A stretch of 5,589 nucleotides of DNA from an uncultured Clostridia bacterium (GCA_934278965.1 CAKQWL010000143.1:1-5589); one strand, 5' to 3'; numbered from the stretch's first letter, positions 1-5,560 are shown. Notes: a model not told the origin generated them from the letters alone. Numbers and translations are program-made.

Positions 1-1
1 T

Positions 2-415
2 ACTGATGGAAACAGTGTAAAATATCAGAAAGGCAATAAAGTTACTTTCCGCCTGCCGGCGGGGGAACTTCCGGCGACGGTCACCGAGATTGCGGAAAAA
101 AACGGTTGTTGGCAGGTTATTTTTGAAAGCGATCGCTATTATGAGGATTTCGCAACCATTCGGGTTGCCGAGGTGGATATTGTTACATCCGATTACAGCG
201 GTATTATCGTACCGAACCGGAGCATTGCCTCTGTTGACGGACAAGTCGGAGTCTATGTGAAACAGACGACGGGGGAATACCGTTTTACACCGGTGAAAAT
301 CAAAGCAAGCGACGGGGAAGAGTCCGCTGTGGCTTCTTCTTACTATTATGACGAAGAAGGAAAGCGGGTCGACAGCGTGGAAATCTATGATGAAATTTTG
401 AAAAATCCTGAATAG
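2..415 (+). CDS. HlyD-like membrane-fusion/efflux adaptor protein, C-terminal part (5' end outside window)
   Basis: The frame is open from the first bases of the window to the TAG at 413-415, giving 137 visible residues; the true start lies upstream. The first in-frame ATG, at 173, falls inside the domain and is not a start. The last third carries a segment typical of the C-terminal beta domain of HlyD/RND-type membrane-fusion proteins: V-P-N-R-S-I, then D-G-Q-V-G-V-Y-V, then a Tyr-Arg-Phe-x-Pro-Val strand. In the family this segment follows the lipoyl and beta-barrel parts. These proteins normally anchor in the membrane and link a transporter to the outside; in Gram-positives they often work with ABC exporters. 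No transporter gene is visible here, and the protein sits 14 bases ahead of yggS at the head of a division-gene operon. That position may indicate an envelope role rather than drug efflux, which is inference. The family call is fairly secure; the substrate is unknown. Confidence 0.68.
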   Translation, partial: TDGNSVKYQKGNKVTFRLPAGELPATVTEIAEKNGCWQVIFESDRYYEDFATIRVAEVDIVTSDYSGIIVPNRSIASVDGQVGVYVKQTTGEYRFTPVKIKASDGEESAVASSYYYDEEGKRVDSVEIYDEILKNPE

Positions 416-419
416 GAGG
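414..419 (+). promoter_or_regulatory. Ribosome binding site selecting the TTG start of yggS
   Basis: A perfect AGGAGG lies here, partly inside the TAG stop of the upstream adaptor gene, with 10 bases to a TTG at 430. No ATG or GTG in frame lies closer, and the family N-terminus matches a start at this TTG. Overlap of the stop with the binding site suggests translational coupling between the two genes. Confidence 0.75.
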
Positions 420-429
420 CGGTTTTACA

Positions 430-1131
430 TTGTCTATCAAAGAAAACATCGAGAAAATCAAAGCGCTTCGGGATGCGGCTGCGGAGGCAGCGGGGCGAAG
501 CGGCGAGGAGATCCTGCTCTGCGCCGTGACAAAGACGAGGAGTCCGGAAGAGATCAACCTTGCTATTGAGGCGGGAATCACGGATATCGGGGAAAATAAA
601 GTTCAGGAAATTTTGGATAAATACGATGCTGTCCATCCGGTGCGATGGCATTTGATCGGACACCTTCAGACGAACAAAGTAAAATATATTATTGATAAGG
701 TCTGCATGATTCACTCTGTGGATTCCGAAAAACTGGCGGAAGAGATTGAAAGAAGAGCAGCGCAGCACGGAACGGCGATGGATATTTTAATACAGGTGAA
801 TTCCGCGATGGAAGAAAGTAAATTCGGGATATCAACAGAGGAAACAGGTGCTCTGATTCGTCAGATTTTAGAAAAATGCCCGCATATCCGGATCCGGGGA
901 TTGCTGTGTATTGCGCCGTTCGCGGAAGATCCGTCGGATGTTGCGGTGTATTTCCGCGCAGTAAAGAAATTATACGACGAATACAGCAAGATCGAGCATG
1001 AGCGCCTCGATTTTCAATACCTCTCTATGGGAATGTCGCATGACTTTGAGACAGCCATTGCCGAAGGAAGCAATTTGATCCGGATCGGTACGGCGATTTT
1101 CGGACCGAGAAATTACAACAAGAATGCATAA
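430..1131 (+). CDS. yggS: YggS/PLPBP family pyridoxal 5'-phosphate homeostasis protein
   Basis: This 233-residue protein has the usual length of the COG0325 family (YlmE in Bacillus, YggS in E. coli, PLPBP in eukaryotes). It is a single-domain, alanine-racemase-like TIM barrel that binds PLP but has no known catalysis; it buffers PLP and affects amino-acid metabolism. Visible family signatures are A-V-T-K-T at 32-36 with the Schiff-base lysine at K35, G-E-N-K-V-Q-E at 54-60, W-H-L-I-G-H-L-Q-T-N-K at 73-83, K-F-G-I at 131-134, and the phosphate-binding C-terminal stretch from L-S-M-G-M-S (198-203) to R-I-G-T-A-I-F-G (218-225). The start is TTG with a perfect AGGAGG 10 bases upstream. It precedes sepF by 18 bases, matching the ylmE-sepF linkage of other Firmicutes and many actinobacteria. 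Nothing essential is missing. The family call is very secure. Confidence 0.96.
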   Translation: MSIKENIEKIKALRDAAAEAAGRSGEEILLCAVTKTRSPEEINLAIEAGITDIGENKVQEILDKYDAVHPVRWHLIGHLQTNKVKYIIDKVCMIHSVDSEKLAEEIERRAAQHGTAMDILIQVNSAMEESKFGISTEETGALIRQILEKCPHIRIRGLLCIAPFAEDPSDVAVYFRAVKKLYDEYSKIEHERLDFQYLSMGMSHDFETAIAEGSNLIRIGTAIFGPRNYNKNA

Positions 1132-1149
1132 GAGCGCAGGAGGAAAAGA

Positions 1150-1641
1150 ATGAGTTTTCTGGATAAATGGAAGAATTTTATTGGAATTGAGGAAGTGGAC
1201 GAAGAGATTACAGAGGAGGAAATTCAGGCGGCAGCGGCGAAGCTGGAGCGGAAGACCGTAGACAATAAAGCGCCGGTCGCGGCAGTCCGGGAGGAAAGTC
1301 GTGAGAGAACTTCTTCGATGCCGGCAGTGCGGCCTCTGATGGAGAAGACGGGTGCGTTTAAGCTGGTGGTTATTGAGCCGAAGGGATTCGATGAGTGCCC
1401 GAAGCTGGTAGATAATCTAAAGAGCCGGAAGCCGGTTATTATCAACTTGGAAAAGATGGAATCCGATACCGCCAGAAAGATTTTTGATTTTCTGTCCGGA
1501 GCGACTTATGCGCTGAACGGCAATGTGCAGAAAATCGCGAACAATATTTTTGTTTTCGCGCCGGAGAATGTCGATATTGCGGCAAGCGTGGAACATAAAG
1601 GGATTGATTTCAGCGGCAGTCAGAAAAGCATATGGAGGTAA
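1150..1641 (+). CDS. sepF: Cell division protein SepF
   Basis: SepF polymerises into arcs or rings, binds the FtsZ C-terminal tail and helps anchor the Z-ring to the membrane. The 163-residue protein has the standard three-part layout. An N-terminal amphipathic membrane-binding helix begins M-S-F-L-D-K-W-K-N-F. A charged, low-complexity linker runs from about residue 15 to 67. The SepF core (formerly DUF552) runs from about 69 to 145 with K-L-V-V-I-E-P at 71-77, V-I-I-N-L at 96-100, F-L-S-G-A-T-Y-A-L at 114-122, and I-F-V-F-A-P-E-N-V-D-I at 133-143. The G-A-x-Y-A-L turn is the dimerisation/FtsZ-binding signature. The start is firm: AGGAGG at 1138-1143 lies 6 bases before the ATG. It is followed 3 bases later by divIVA, whose ribosome binding site is inside the end of sepF, so the two are probably translated together. 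Confidence 0.96.
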   Translation: MSFLDKWKNFIGIEEVDEEITEEEIQAAAAKLERKTVDNKAPVAAVREESRERTSSMPAVRPLMEKTGAFKLVVIEPKGFDECPKLVDNLKSRKPVIINLEKMESDTARKIFDFLSGATYALNGNVQKIANNIFVFAPENVDIAASVEHKGIDFSGSQKSIWR

Positions 1642-1644
1642 AGC

Positions 1645-2211
1645 ATGATCACACCGCTTGATGTGCAGAATAAGGAATTTTCGAGAGTTGTAAGAGGTTA
1701 CAAGGAGGAAGAAGTGGATGAATTCCTCGACCTGATCACGGTGGATCTCGAAAAGCTGATTACCAACAACGCTGCTTTGAAGGAGCAGGTTGCGGCCCTT
1801 CAGAAAGACCTTTCAAAATATAAGGCGTCGGAGACTGCGGTGCTGGATACGCTGGAGGCGGCGAAAGCTTTGATGGGAGATATTTCGGCCAGTGCGGAAA
1901 AGCGGGCGGAGATTCTTTTGAAAAATGCGGAATTGGACGCGCAGTTGATCCAGCGAGAGGCAAAGGAGGAGGCGGATCGGCTCGCTGAGGAGAATGTTCA
2001 GCTTCGCAGCCGTTTCATTGAGTTCCGCAGTAAGTACAAGACGCTCCTTGAATCGGAGCTTGAGAAGTTTGACACGCTTTCGGAGGAAATCTTCCGGGAG
2101 TTTGCGGATCCGGAGGGTACGGACCTTTTCAGGGAAGAGCGTGTACCGGTACGCAAAGATACGGATTCGGACCTCAGCAAAACGCGGGTCAATGTGAAAA
2201 TAGACGAATGA
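1645..2211 (+). CDS. divIVA: DivIVA-family septum/pole-targeting protein
   Basis: DivIVA proteins recognise negatively curved membrane at septa and poles and recruit partners (Min proteins, chromosome anchors or wall enzymes, depending on species). The 188-residue protein opens with the family N-terminal domain: T-P-L-D-V at 3-7, N-K-E-F at 9-12, R-G-Y at 17-19, then E-E-E-V-D-E-F-L at 21-28. Residues about 28-150 are heptad-like, Glu/Lys/Ala/Leu-rich and predicted coiled coil, followed by an acidic tail ending K-T-R-V-N-V-K-I-D-E. At the tip, the position of the membrane-inserting Phe17 of B. subtilis is Val16 here, while the adjacent Arg is kept (R17). The start is supported by GGAGG at 1634-1638, 6 bases upstream, overlapping the sepF stop. 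The stop overlaps a candidate lspA ATG by 4 bases. In Bacillus, ylmG and ylmH separate sepF from divIVA; they are not here. Confidence 0.95.
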   Translation: MITPLDVQNKEFSRVVRGYKEEEVDEFLDLITVDLEKLITNNAALKEQVAALQKDLSKYKASETAVLDTLEAAKALMGDISASAEKRAEILLKNAELDAQLIQREAKEEADRLAEENVQLRSRFIEFRSKYKTLLESELEKFDTLSEEIFREFADPEGTDLFREERVPVRKDTDSDLSKTRVNVKIDE

Positions 2212-2702
2212 GAGGACGGAGTGTGTATTATATTATCATAGCGGGAATTGTTCTTTTGGATCAAATCGTGAAGGCGGCGACCGACTGTATGCTGGTGCCC
2301 GGAGAATCTGTTCCTGTCATTGAAAATGTGTTTCATTTGACATATGTTCAAAATACCGGGGCCGCCTTTTCGATTCTGCAGAGCCACCGAGGGCTTTTGG
2401 TATTGCTCTCGGCGATTCTTGTGGTGCTGCTCCTTGTCTTTTTTATTCGCAGGGGAAAAGGACAGCCTGCGCTTTTGAACGCGGCGATGGCAGCGATTAT
2501 CAGCGGCGGCATTGGGAATATGATCGACCGGATTGTGCGGGGGTATGTCGTAGATACTTTTGATTTTCGAGTGTGGCCGGTGTTCAATGTGGCAGATATT
2601 TCGGTCTGTGTTGGGTGCGCGCTGCTTCTGATCTATGTAATCTTTTTCGATCGGAAAAATCCGGAAAGCGGAGAAAAAAGGGATGACGCAAAATCGGTAT
2701 GA
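2208..2702 (+). CDS. lspA: Lipoprotein signal peptidase (signal peptidase II)
   Basis: LspA is the membrane aspartyl protease that removes the signal peptide from diacylglyceryl-modified prolipoproteins. In 164 residues it shows four hydrophobic segments (about 6-24, 61-80, 88-104, 126-147) and the family motifs: L-D-Q at 17-19, N-T-G-A-A-F-S at 49-55, G-G-I-G-N-M-I-D-R at 100-108, V-V-D at 114-116, and F-N-V-A-D at 126-130. D116 and D130 correspond to the catalytic pair, so the enzyme looks intact. The start is uncertain. The ATG at 2208 overlaps the divIVA stop (ATGA) but has no clear ribosome binding site. A GTG at 2223 has AGAGGA 6 bases upstream and gives an N-terminus closer, as I recall it, to B. 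subtilis LspA. The 3' end overlaps rluD by 20 bases, the usual lspA-rluD pairing. The charged C-terminal tail (149-164) is cytoplasmic by family topology. Confidence 0.96.
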   Translation: MRGRSVYYIIIAGIVLLDQIVKAATDCMLVPGESVPVIENVFHLTYVQNTGAAFSILQSHRGLLVLLSAILVVLLLVFFIRRGKGQPALLNAAMAAIISGGIGNMIDRIVRGYVVDTFDFRVWPVFNVADISVCVGCALLLIYVIFFDRKNPESGEKRDDAKSV

Positions 2703-3636
2703 CATTTTAATAGAGGAAGCAATGAACGGGGCCCGTCTTGATGTGGTCCTGTCTTTTTCTGTGCCGGAGGTTTCGAGAAGCTTCATTCAAAAGCTGATCG
2801 AAAACGGTGCGGTGCTTCTTGACGGTGCGGTTTGCCTTTCAAAAAAGGAAAAGGTAAAGGCCGGTCAGACGGTGGCAATTACCGTACCGGAGCCGGAGCT
2901 TCTAAAGGTGGAGGCGGAAGATATTCCGCTGGACATCCTCTACGAGGACCAGGATGTGCTGGTGGTAAACAAGCCGGCCGGTATGGTTGTGCATCCGGCA
3001 CCGGGAAACGAAACGGGAACGCTCGTAAATGCGGTGCTGTATCATTGCCGCGGGAGATTATCTTCTATTAACGGAGTAATTCGTCCCGGTATCGTCCACC
3101 GAATTGATAAAGATACTTCCGGCCTTTTGATGATCGCCAAAAATGATGCGGCGCACGCGGAACTGGCCAGGCAGCTTGCGGAACACAGTATTACCAGGGT
3201 TTATCAGGCTCTGTGCCATGATAATTTTACGGAGGAAGAAGGGCAGATCGATCTTCCGATCGGCCGTGATCCGAAGAACCGGTTGAAGCAGACTGTTTTT
3301 CCGTATGAGAACGGAGAAGTTCCGCGCGGGGCGAGACGTGCTGTGACAAACTACAGGGTGCTGCAGCGGTACGGACGATTTACACAGATTGAAGCTCGTC
3401 TTTTGACCGGGCGAACGCATCAGATCCGTGTCCATATGGCCTATCTCCGGCATCCGCTGGTAGGGGATCCGGTGTATGGTCCCAAAAAGCCGGCGCTCGG
3501 AGTCACAGATGGGCAGCTGCTCTGTGCAAAGGTCCTCGGATTCCGGCATCCGAGAACGGGGCAATATCTGAAATTTGAGGTGCCCCTGCCGGAACGTTTT
3601 GAACGGGTGCTTCGGGACCTTCATGAAAGAAAATAG
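2683..3636 (+). CDS. rluD: RluA/RluD-family 23S rRNA pseudouridine synthase
   Basis: Enzymes of this family isomerise uridine to pseudouridine in 23S rRNA; RluD modifies helix 69. The 317-residue protein has an N-terminal S4 RNA-binding domain (about 17-75, with R-L-D at 18-20 and S-R-S-F-I-Q-K-L-I at 31-39), then the catalytic domain. The catalytic motif H-R-I-D-K-D-T-S-G spans 139-147, with nucleophile D142. Further signatures are V-N-K-P-A-G-M-V-V-H-P at 95-105, G-R-T-H-Q-I-R-V-H at 243-251, and H-P-L-V-G-D-P-V-Y-G at 257-266. Length and order are those of full-length RluD-type proteins. Which uridines it targets cannot be read from sequence, because Firmicutes often carry several paralogues (for example YlyB, YjbO, YhcT). 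The ATG lies inside lspA, with GGAG 9 bases upstream, which favours coupling to lspA translation. The S4 plus HRID architecture is unmistakable. Confidence 0.94.
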   Translation: MTQNRYDILIEEAMNGARLDVVLSFSVPEVSRSFIQKLIENGAVLLDGAVCLSKKEKVKAGQTVAITVPEPELLKVEAEDIPLDILYEDQDVLVVNKPAGMVVHPAPGNETGTLVNAVLYHCRGRLSSINGVIRPGIVHRIDKDTSGLLMIAKNDAAHAELARQLAEHSITRVYQALCHDNFTEEEGQIDLPIGRDPKNRLKQTVFPYENGEVPRGARRAVTNYRVLQRYGRFTQIEARLLTGRTHQIRVHMAYLRHPLVGDPVYGPKKPALGVTDGQLLCAKVLGFRHPRTGQYLKFEVPLPERFERVLRDLHERK

Positions 3637-3655
3637 AAAAATAGAGGGAATAGCA

Positions 3656-4285
3656 ATGAAAAAGCGAACATTAAAGCCCGGTACGATGCTGAACCCGCTC
3701 CCGGTTGTCCTGGTTTCCTGCGGAAGCGGTGAGACAAGTAATCTGATTACGGTTGCGTGGACGGGCATTGTGAATTCAGATCCGCCGATGACATATGTTT
3801 CTGTTAAGAAAACGAGACACTCTCATGATATCATTGAAAAAAACGGAGAGTTCGTAATCAATCTGGTCAACCGCGATCTGGTAAAAGCCTGTGATTTCTG
3901 CGGGGTGCGAAGCGGAAGAAATCTCGATAAATGGAAAGAGACCGGACTGACACCGATGCCGGCGTCGGTCGTTTCGACCGATATGATTTCCGAATCCCCG
4001 GGTAATTTGGAGTGCCGCGTTCTGGAAAAGCACTCGTATCCGTCGCATGATATGTTTGTCGCTGAGATTGCTGCGGTCCATGCGGCTGAGAGTCTGATCA
4101 ACAGTGCCGGAAAAGTTTGTTTGGAAGACGCAGAGCTTATCGTATATAATCACGGCGCGTATATGCCGGTACAGAAAAAAATCCTCGGCACATTCGGATT
4201 TTCGGTTATGAAACCGAAGACGCAAAAGAGAAAGGCGGCAGAACGACGTATGAAGAGCCGTATGAGCCGCCCGAAAAAAGGCTGA
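3656..4285 (+). CDS. Flavin reductase family protein (FMN-binding split barrel)
   Basis: The 209-residue product belongs to the flavin-reductase-like split-barrel family (DIM6/NTAB type), whose members bind FMN and reduce or carry flavin; physiological partners vary and are often unknown. Family features visible are an N-terminal N-P-L-P-V-V-L-V-S strand (13-21), the S-N-L-I-T-V-A-W-T-G stretch (28-37) ending in S-D-P-P-M (41-45), then V-S-V-K-K-T-R-H-S (48-56), E-F-V-I-N-L (65-70), and a Cys-Gly-Xaa-Arg-Ser-Gly segment (82-87). An ATG at 3656 is chosen because it has GAGGG just upstream and gives the family-like N-terminus; the frame stays open further upstream into rluD. It lies 19 bases after rluD, so it is probably the last gene of the operon. 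Oddly, the last 24 residues (186-209) are half Lys/Arg, a basic tail beyond the end of the usual fold. The enzyme class is secure; the substrate is not. Confidence 0.88.
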   Translation: MKKRTLKPGTMLNPLPVVLVSCGSGETSNLITVAWTGIVNSDPPMTYVSVKKTRHSHDIIEKNGEFVINLVNRDLVKACDFCGVRSGRNLDKWKETGLTPMPASVVSTDMISESPGNLECRVLEKHSYPSHDMFVAEIAAVHAAESLINSAGKVCLEDAELIVYNHGAYMPVQKKILGTFGFSVMKPKTQKRKAAERRMKSRMSRPKKG

Positions 4286-4332
4286 TCCGGATCCGCGATT
4301 GGATGATCGCTGTCCTGCCTTTATTTTTTCGG
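4271..4332. terminator. Probable bidirectional terminator between convergent genes
   Basis: The arms CCGAAAAAA (4271-4279) and TTTTTTCGG (4324-4332) are perfect 9-base complements. Just inside, GGC (4280-4282) can pair with GCC (4317-4319), and GCGAT (4295-4299) pairs with ATCGC (4306-4310) as an inner hairpin. T-runs lie on the 3' side in both directions. The flavin reductase ends inside the left arm and the opposing small zinc gene ends inside the right arm. The long, interrupted structure is not a textbook terminator, so this is a moderate call. Confidence 0.42.
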
Positions 4333-4470
4333 CGACCGGGTTTTGCTGTCGCCATGTGCGATCGGTTCGAGACCGCAGATATAACCGAGGCATTCTTCAC
4401 AGATAAAGGATTCCTTGTAGCGAATACAGTGATCATCTGTGTGACTGCAAATAGCACATTTCTTTTTCAT
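4321..4470 (-). CDS. csfB: Small C4 zinc-finger protein, possible sigma-G inhibitor Gin (CsfB)
   Basis: The 49-residue product has two Cys-x2-Cys knuckles, C5/C8 and C24/C27, separated by 15 residues; C15 and C32 are extra cysteines. Gin (CsfB) of sporulating Firmicutes is a small zinc protein that holds sigma-G (and in Bacillus also sigma-E) inactive until the right stage. As I recall the B. subtilis sequence, it has the same C-x2-C-x15-C-x2-C spacing and a similar F-I-C-x2-C second knuckle. Against this, the C-terminal Tyr-rich, Lys-containing part of Gin is not evident; the protein ends in a short basic tail. Other C4 fingers, such as the ClpX N-terminal domain, also look like this but have wider spacing. 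The gene is supported by AGGAGG 12 bases before the ATG and by its convergent position to the upstream operon with a shared terminator. That it is a real gene is likely; the Gin identity is a reasonable guess. Confidence 0.58.
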   Translation of the reverse strand: MKKKCAICSHTDDHCIRYKESFICEECLGYICGLEPIAHGDSKTRSPKK

Positions 4471-4482
4471 TGTGCTGCTGTT

Positions 4483-4488
4483 CCTCCT
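4483..4488 (-). promoter_or_regulatory. Ribosome binding site for the small zinc-finger gene
   Basis: On the minus strand a perfect AGGAGG lies 12 bases before the ATG at 4470. The spacing is a little long, but no alternative start codon lies between in frame. It is the main reason to start the gene here rather than at an upstream ATG near 4659, whose extra 63 residues look like translated non-coding sequence. Confidence 0.7.
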
Positions 4489-4570
4489 TTCTTTTGATAC
4501 ACACTGGAAGGCTGTCCTGCTAGATACAGGATAATGGAATATCCGGTAAAATGCAAATGAAATGTAATAT

Positions 4571-4599
4571 TTTGTAAAAACAAGGCGGCTGCATGTCAA
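4571..4599 (-). promoter_or_regulatory. Candidate sigma-A-type promoter reading toward the small zinc-finger gene
   Basis: On the minus strand there is a perfect TTGACA (4599-4594), a 17-base spacer, and TACAAA (4576-4571; 4 of 6 matches to TATAAT). Transcription would begin near 4563, leaving a leader of about 90 bases before the ATG at 4470. The region is A/T-rich, so chance is possible. A Gin gene would be expected to have a forespore (sigma-F-type) promoter, which I did not find. Confidence 0.3.
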
Positions 4600-4627
4600 A
4601 AAAACCAGAGTTTGTGACAAACGGATG

Positions 4628-4633
4628 AAGGAG
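4628..4633 (+). promoter_or_regulatory. Ribosome binding site deciding the hydrolase start
   Basis: AAGGAG lies 9 bases before the ATG at 4643. An in-frame ATG at 4625 would place this site inside the coding region and has no binding site of its own, so the later ATG is preferred. Confidence 0.75.
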
Positions 4634-4642
4634 AGAAACGAT

Positions 4643-5482
4643 ATGTATGAAAATTTCAAAATTCCGTCCAGCGTCAGTGTTGCCGGTTACCGTTGGGAGT
4701 GCGAAAACCCACACCATGTTGTATGTCTCATTCATGGTATCGGAGAATATCAGGGAAGATATGACCGTATGGCAAATTTTCTGAATGAAAACGGAATTGC
4801 TGTGATGGGAATGGATCTTCGGGGACATGGATTGTCCGAAGGTACCAGAGGGCATGCTGCTCCGAGGGCCGGGTTGCTTTTGGATATCGACAGCTTTCTG
4901 GCCTGCGCCGAACGAGATTTCCCGGGACTCCCGATTGTGCTTTACGGACACAGCATGGGCGGAAACATCACATTGGATTACCGAATCCGGGGCAAAAATG
5001 CCGACCTTCCGAAGGCTTATATTATCTCCGCGCCGTGGATCCGTTTGTATCGCTCGGTTCCGCGGGCACTGCAGAAGGCCGTCCGGCAGATCGCGAAAAT
5101 CCGGCCGGAATTCCAGGTTACATCGAAAATCGATGAAACGCTTCTCGGCAATCCAAAGTATGTGGGTCGCTATTACAAGGATCCGTTGATCCACGGAAGT
5201 ATTACGGCCCTCTGCGCTTCGGAATGTTTGGAGGTCGCGGAAAAACTGCAAGACAATACTCTTGAAGGAGCCGCCGCGGGACGGAAAAAGCCGCTTCTTT
5301 TGATGCACGGCGATTCCGATCGGATCTGTGCGGTTGAGGGAAGTCGGAAAATCGCACAATATGAGGAAAACTGCACTTATATCGAATGGCCCGGGTATTT
5401 CCACGAGATCCATAACGGCGGCGCGGAGGCGACAGGAGAAGAGGTCTTTCGAGCAGTTGTGCAATTCATAAAGGAAATCTGA
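4643..5482 (+). CDS. Alpha/beta hydrolase, monoacylglycerol lipase/lysophospholipase type
   Basis: This serine hydrolase (279 residues, cytoplasmic, no signal peptide seen) belongs to the Hydrolase_4/PldB-like group, which cleaves ester bonds of monoacylglycerols or lysophospholipids; the true substrate is unknown. The oxyanion turn is L-I-H-G-I-G-E at 29-35, followed by D-L-R-G-H-G-L-S at 58-65, a strong group signature. The nucleophile elbow G-H-S-M-G-G spans 102-107 with S104. The acid is probably D226 within H-G-D-S-D-R (222-227), and the base is H254 in Y-F-H-E-I-H-N. A cap region spans roughly 130-200. All three catalytic residues are present and the length is normal. The gene stands alone: it is divergent from the small zinc gene across 172 bases and is followed by a terminator hairpin, so it is probably transcribed by itself. 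I saw no convincing sigma-A promoter directly upstream. A fatty-acid or membrane-lipid role is inference. Confidence 0.9.
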   Translation: MYENFKIPSSVSVAGYRWECENPHHVVCLIHGIGEYQGRYDRMANFLNENGIAVMGMDLRGHGLSEGTRGHAAPRAGLLLDIDSFLACAERDFPGLPIVLYGHSMGGNITLDYRIRGKNADLPKAYIISAPWIRLYRSVPRALQKAVRQIAKIRPEFQVTSKIDETLLGNPKYVGRYYKDPLIHGSITALCASECLEVAEKLQDNTLEGAAAGRKKPLLLMHGDSDRICAVEGSRKIAQYEENCTYIEWPGYFHEIHNGGAEATGEEVFRAVVQFIKEI

Positions 5483-5527
5483 AAAGACGAAGGAAACCGA
5501 TTCACGTAGGGGAGAAGAATGGATGAA

Positions 5528-5560
5528 ACAAAAGAGCATTCCGAAAGGATGCTCTTTTGT
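5528..5560 (+). terminator. Hairpin terminator after the hydrolase gene
   Basis: A 12-base arm (5528-5539) is exactly complementary to 5549-5560. One bulged T and a further CC/GG pair close a GAAA tetraloop. The right arm ends in a TTTT run and the left begins with an A-run, a pattern common in bidirectional Rho-independent terminators. It lies 45 bases after the hydrolase stop. No separate T-tract follows, which slightly weakens the call. Confidence 0.72.

Noticed and set aside
173..415. Separate 80-residue gene starting at the ATG at 173
   Set aside because: The frame stays open to the left edge of the window and the upstream residues continue the same HlyD-like domain, so this ATG is internal.
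1998..2786. 262-codon open frame on the minus strand
   Set aside because: It lies opposite divIVA, lspA and rluD, has a low-complexity His/Arg/Ser-rich translation with no recognisable family, and lacks a sensible context. The plus-strand genes explain the sequence.
3058..3768. 236-codon open frame on the minus strand
   Set aside because: It is antisense to rluD and the start of the flavin reductase, with no family resemblance.
3965..3981. Perfect 7-base stem with TTT loop inside the flavin reductase gene
   Set aside because: It is short, encodes ordinary residues (Ser-Val-Val-Ser-Thr-Asp), has no T-run and no adjoining regulatory context, so chance is likely.
4284..4293. GATCCGGATC ten-base palindrome
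   Set aside because: It has no loop and falls within the larger terminator structure. A palindrome of this length can arise by chance.
3776..4393. 205-codon open frame on the minus strand
   Set aside because: It covers the flavin reductase in antisense and part of the small zinc gene in another frame. The translation is Arg/Ser-rich without motifs.
4471..4659. Upstream extension of the small zinc-finger gene to a 112-residue protein
   Set aside because: The extra 63 residues read like translated non-coding sequence, and the AGGAGG before the ATG at 4470 sets a better start.
4520..5539. 339-codon open frame on the minus strand
   Set aside because: It is antisense to an intact hydrolase with all catalytic motifs. 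Its translation has no domain and looks like the mirror of codon-biased plus-strand coding.
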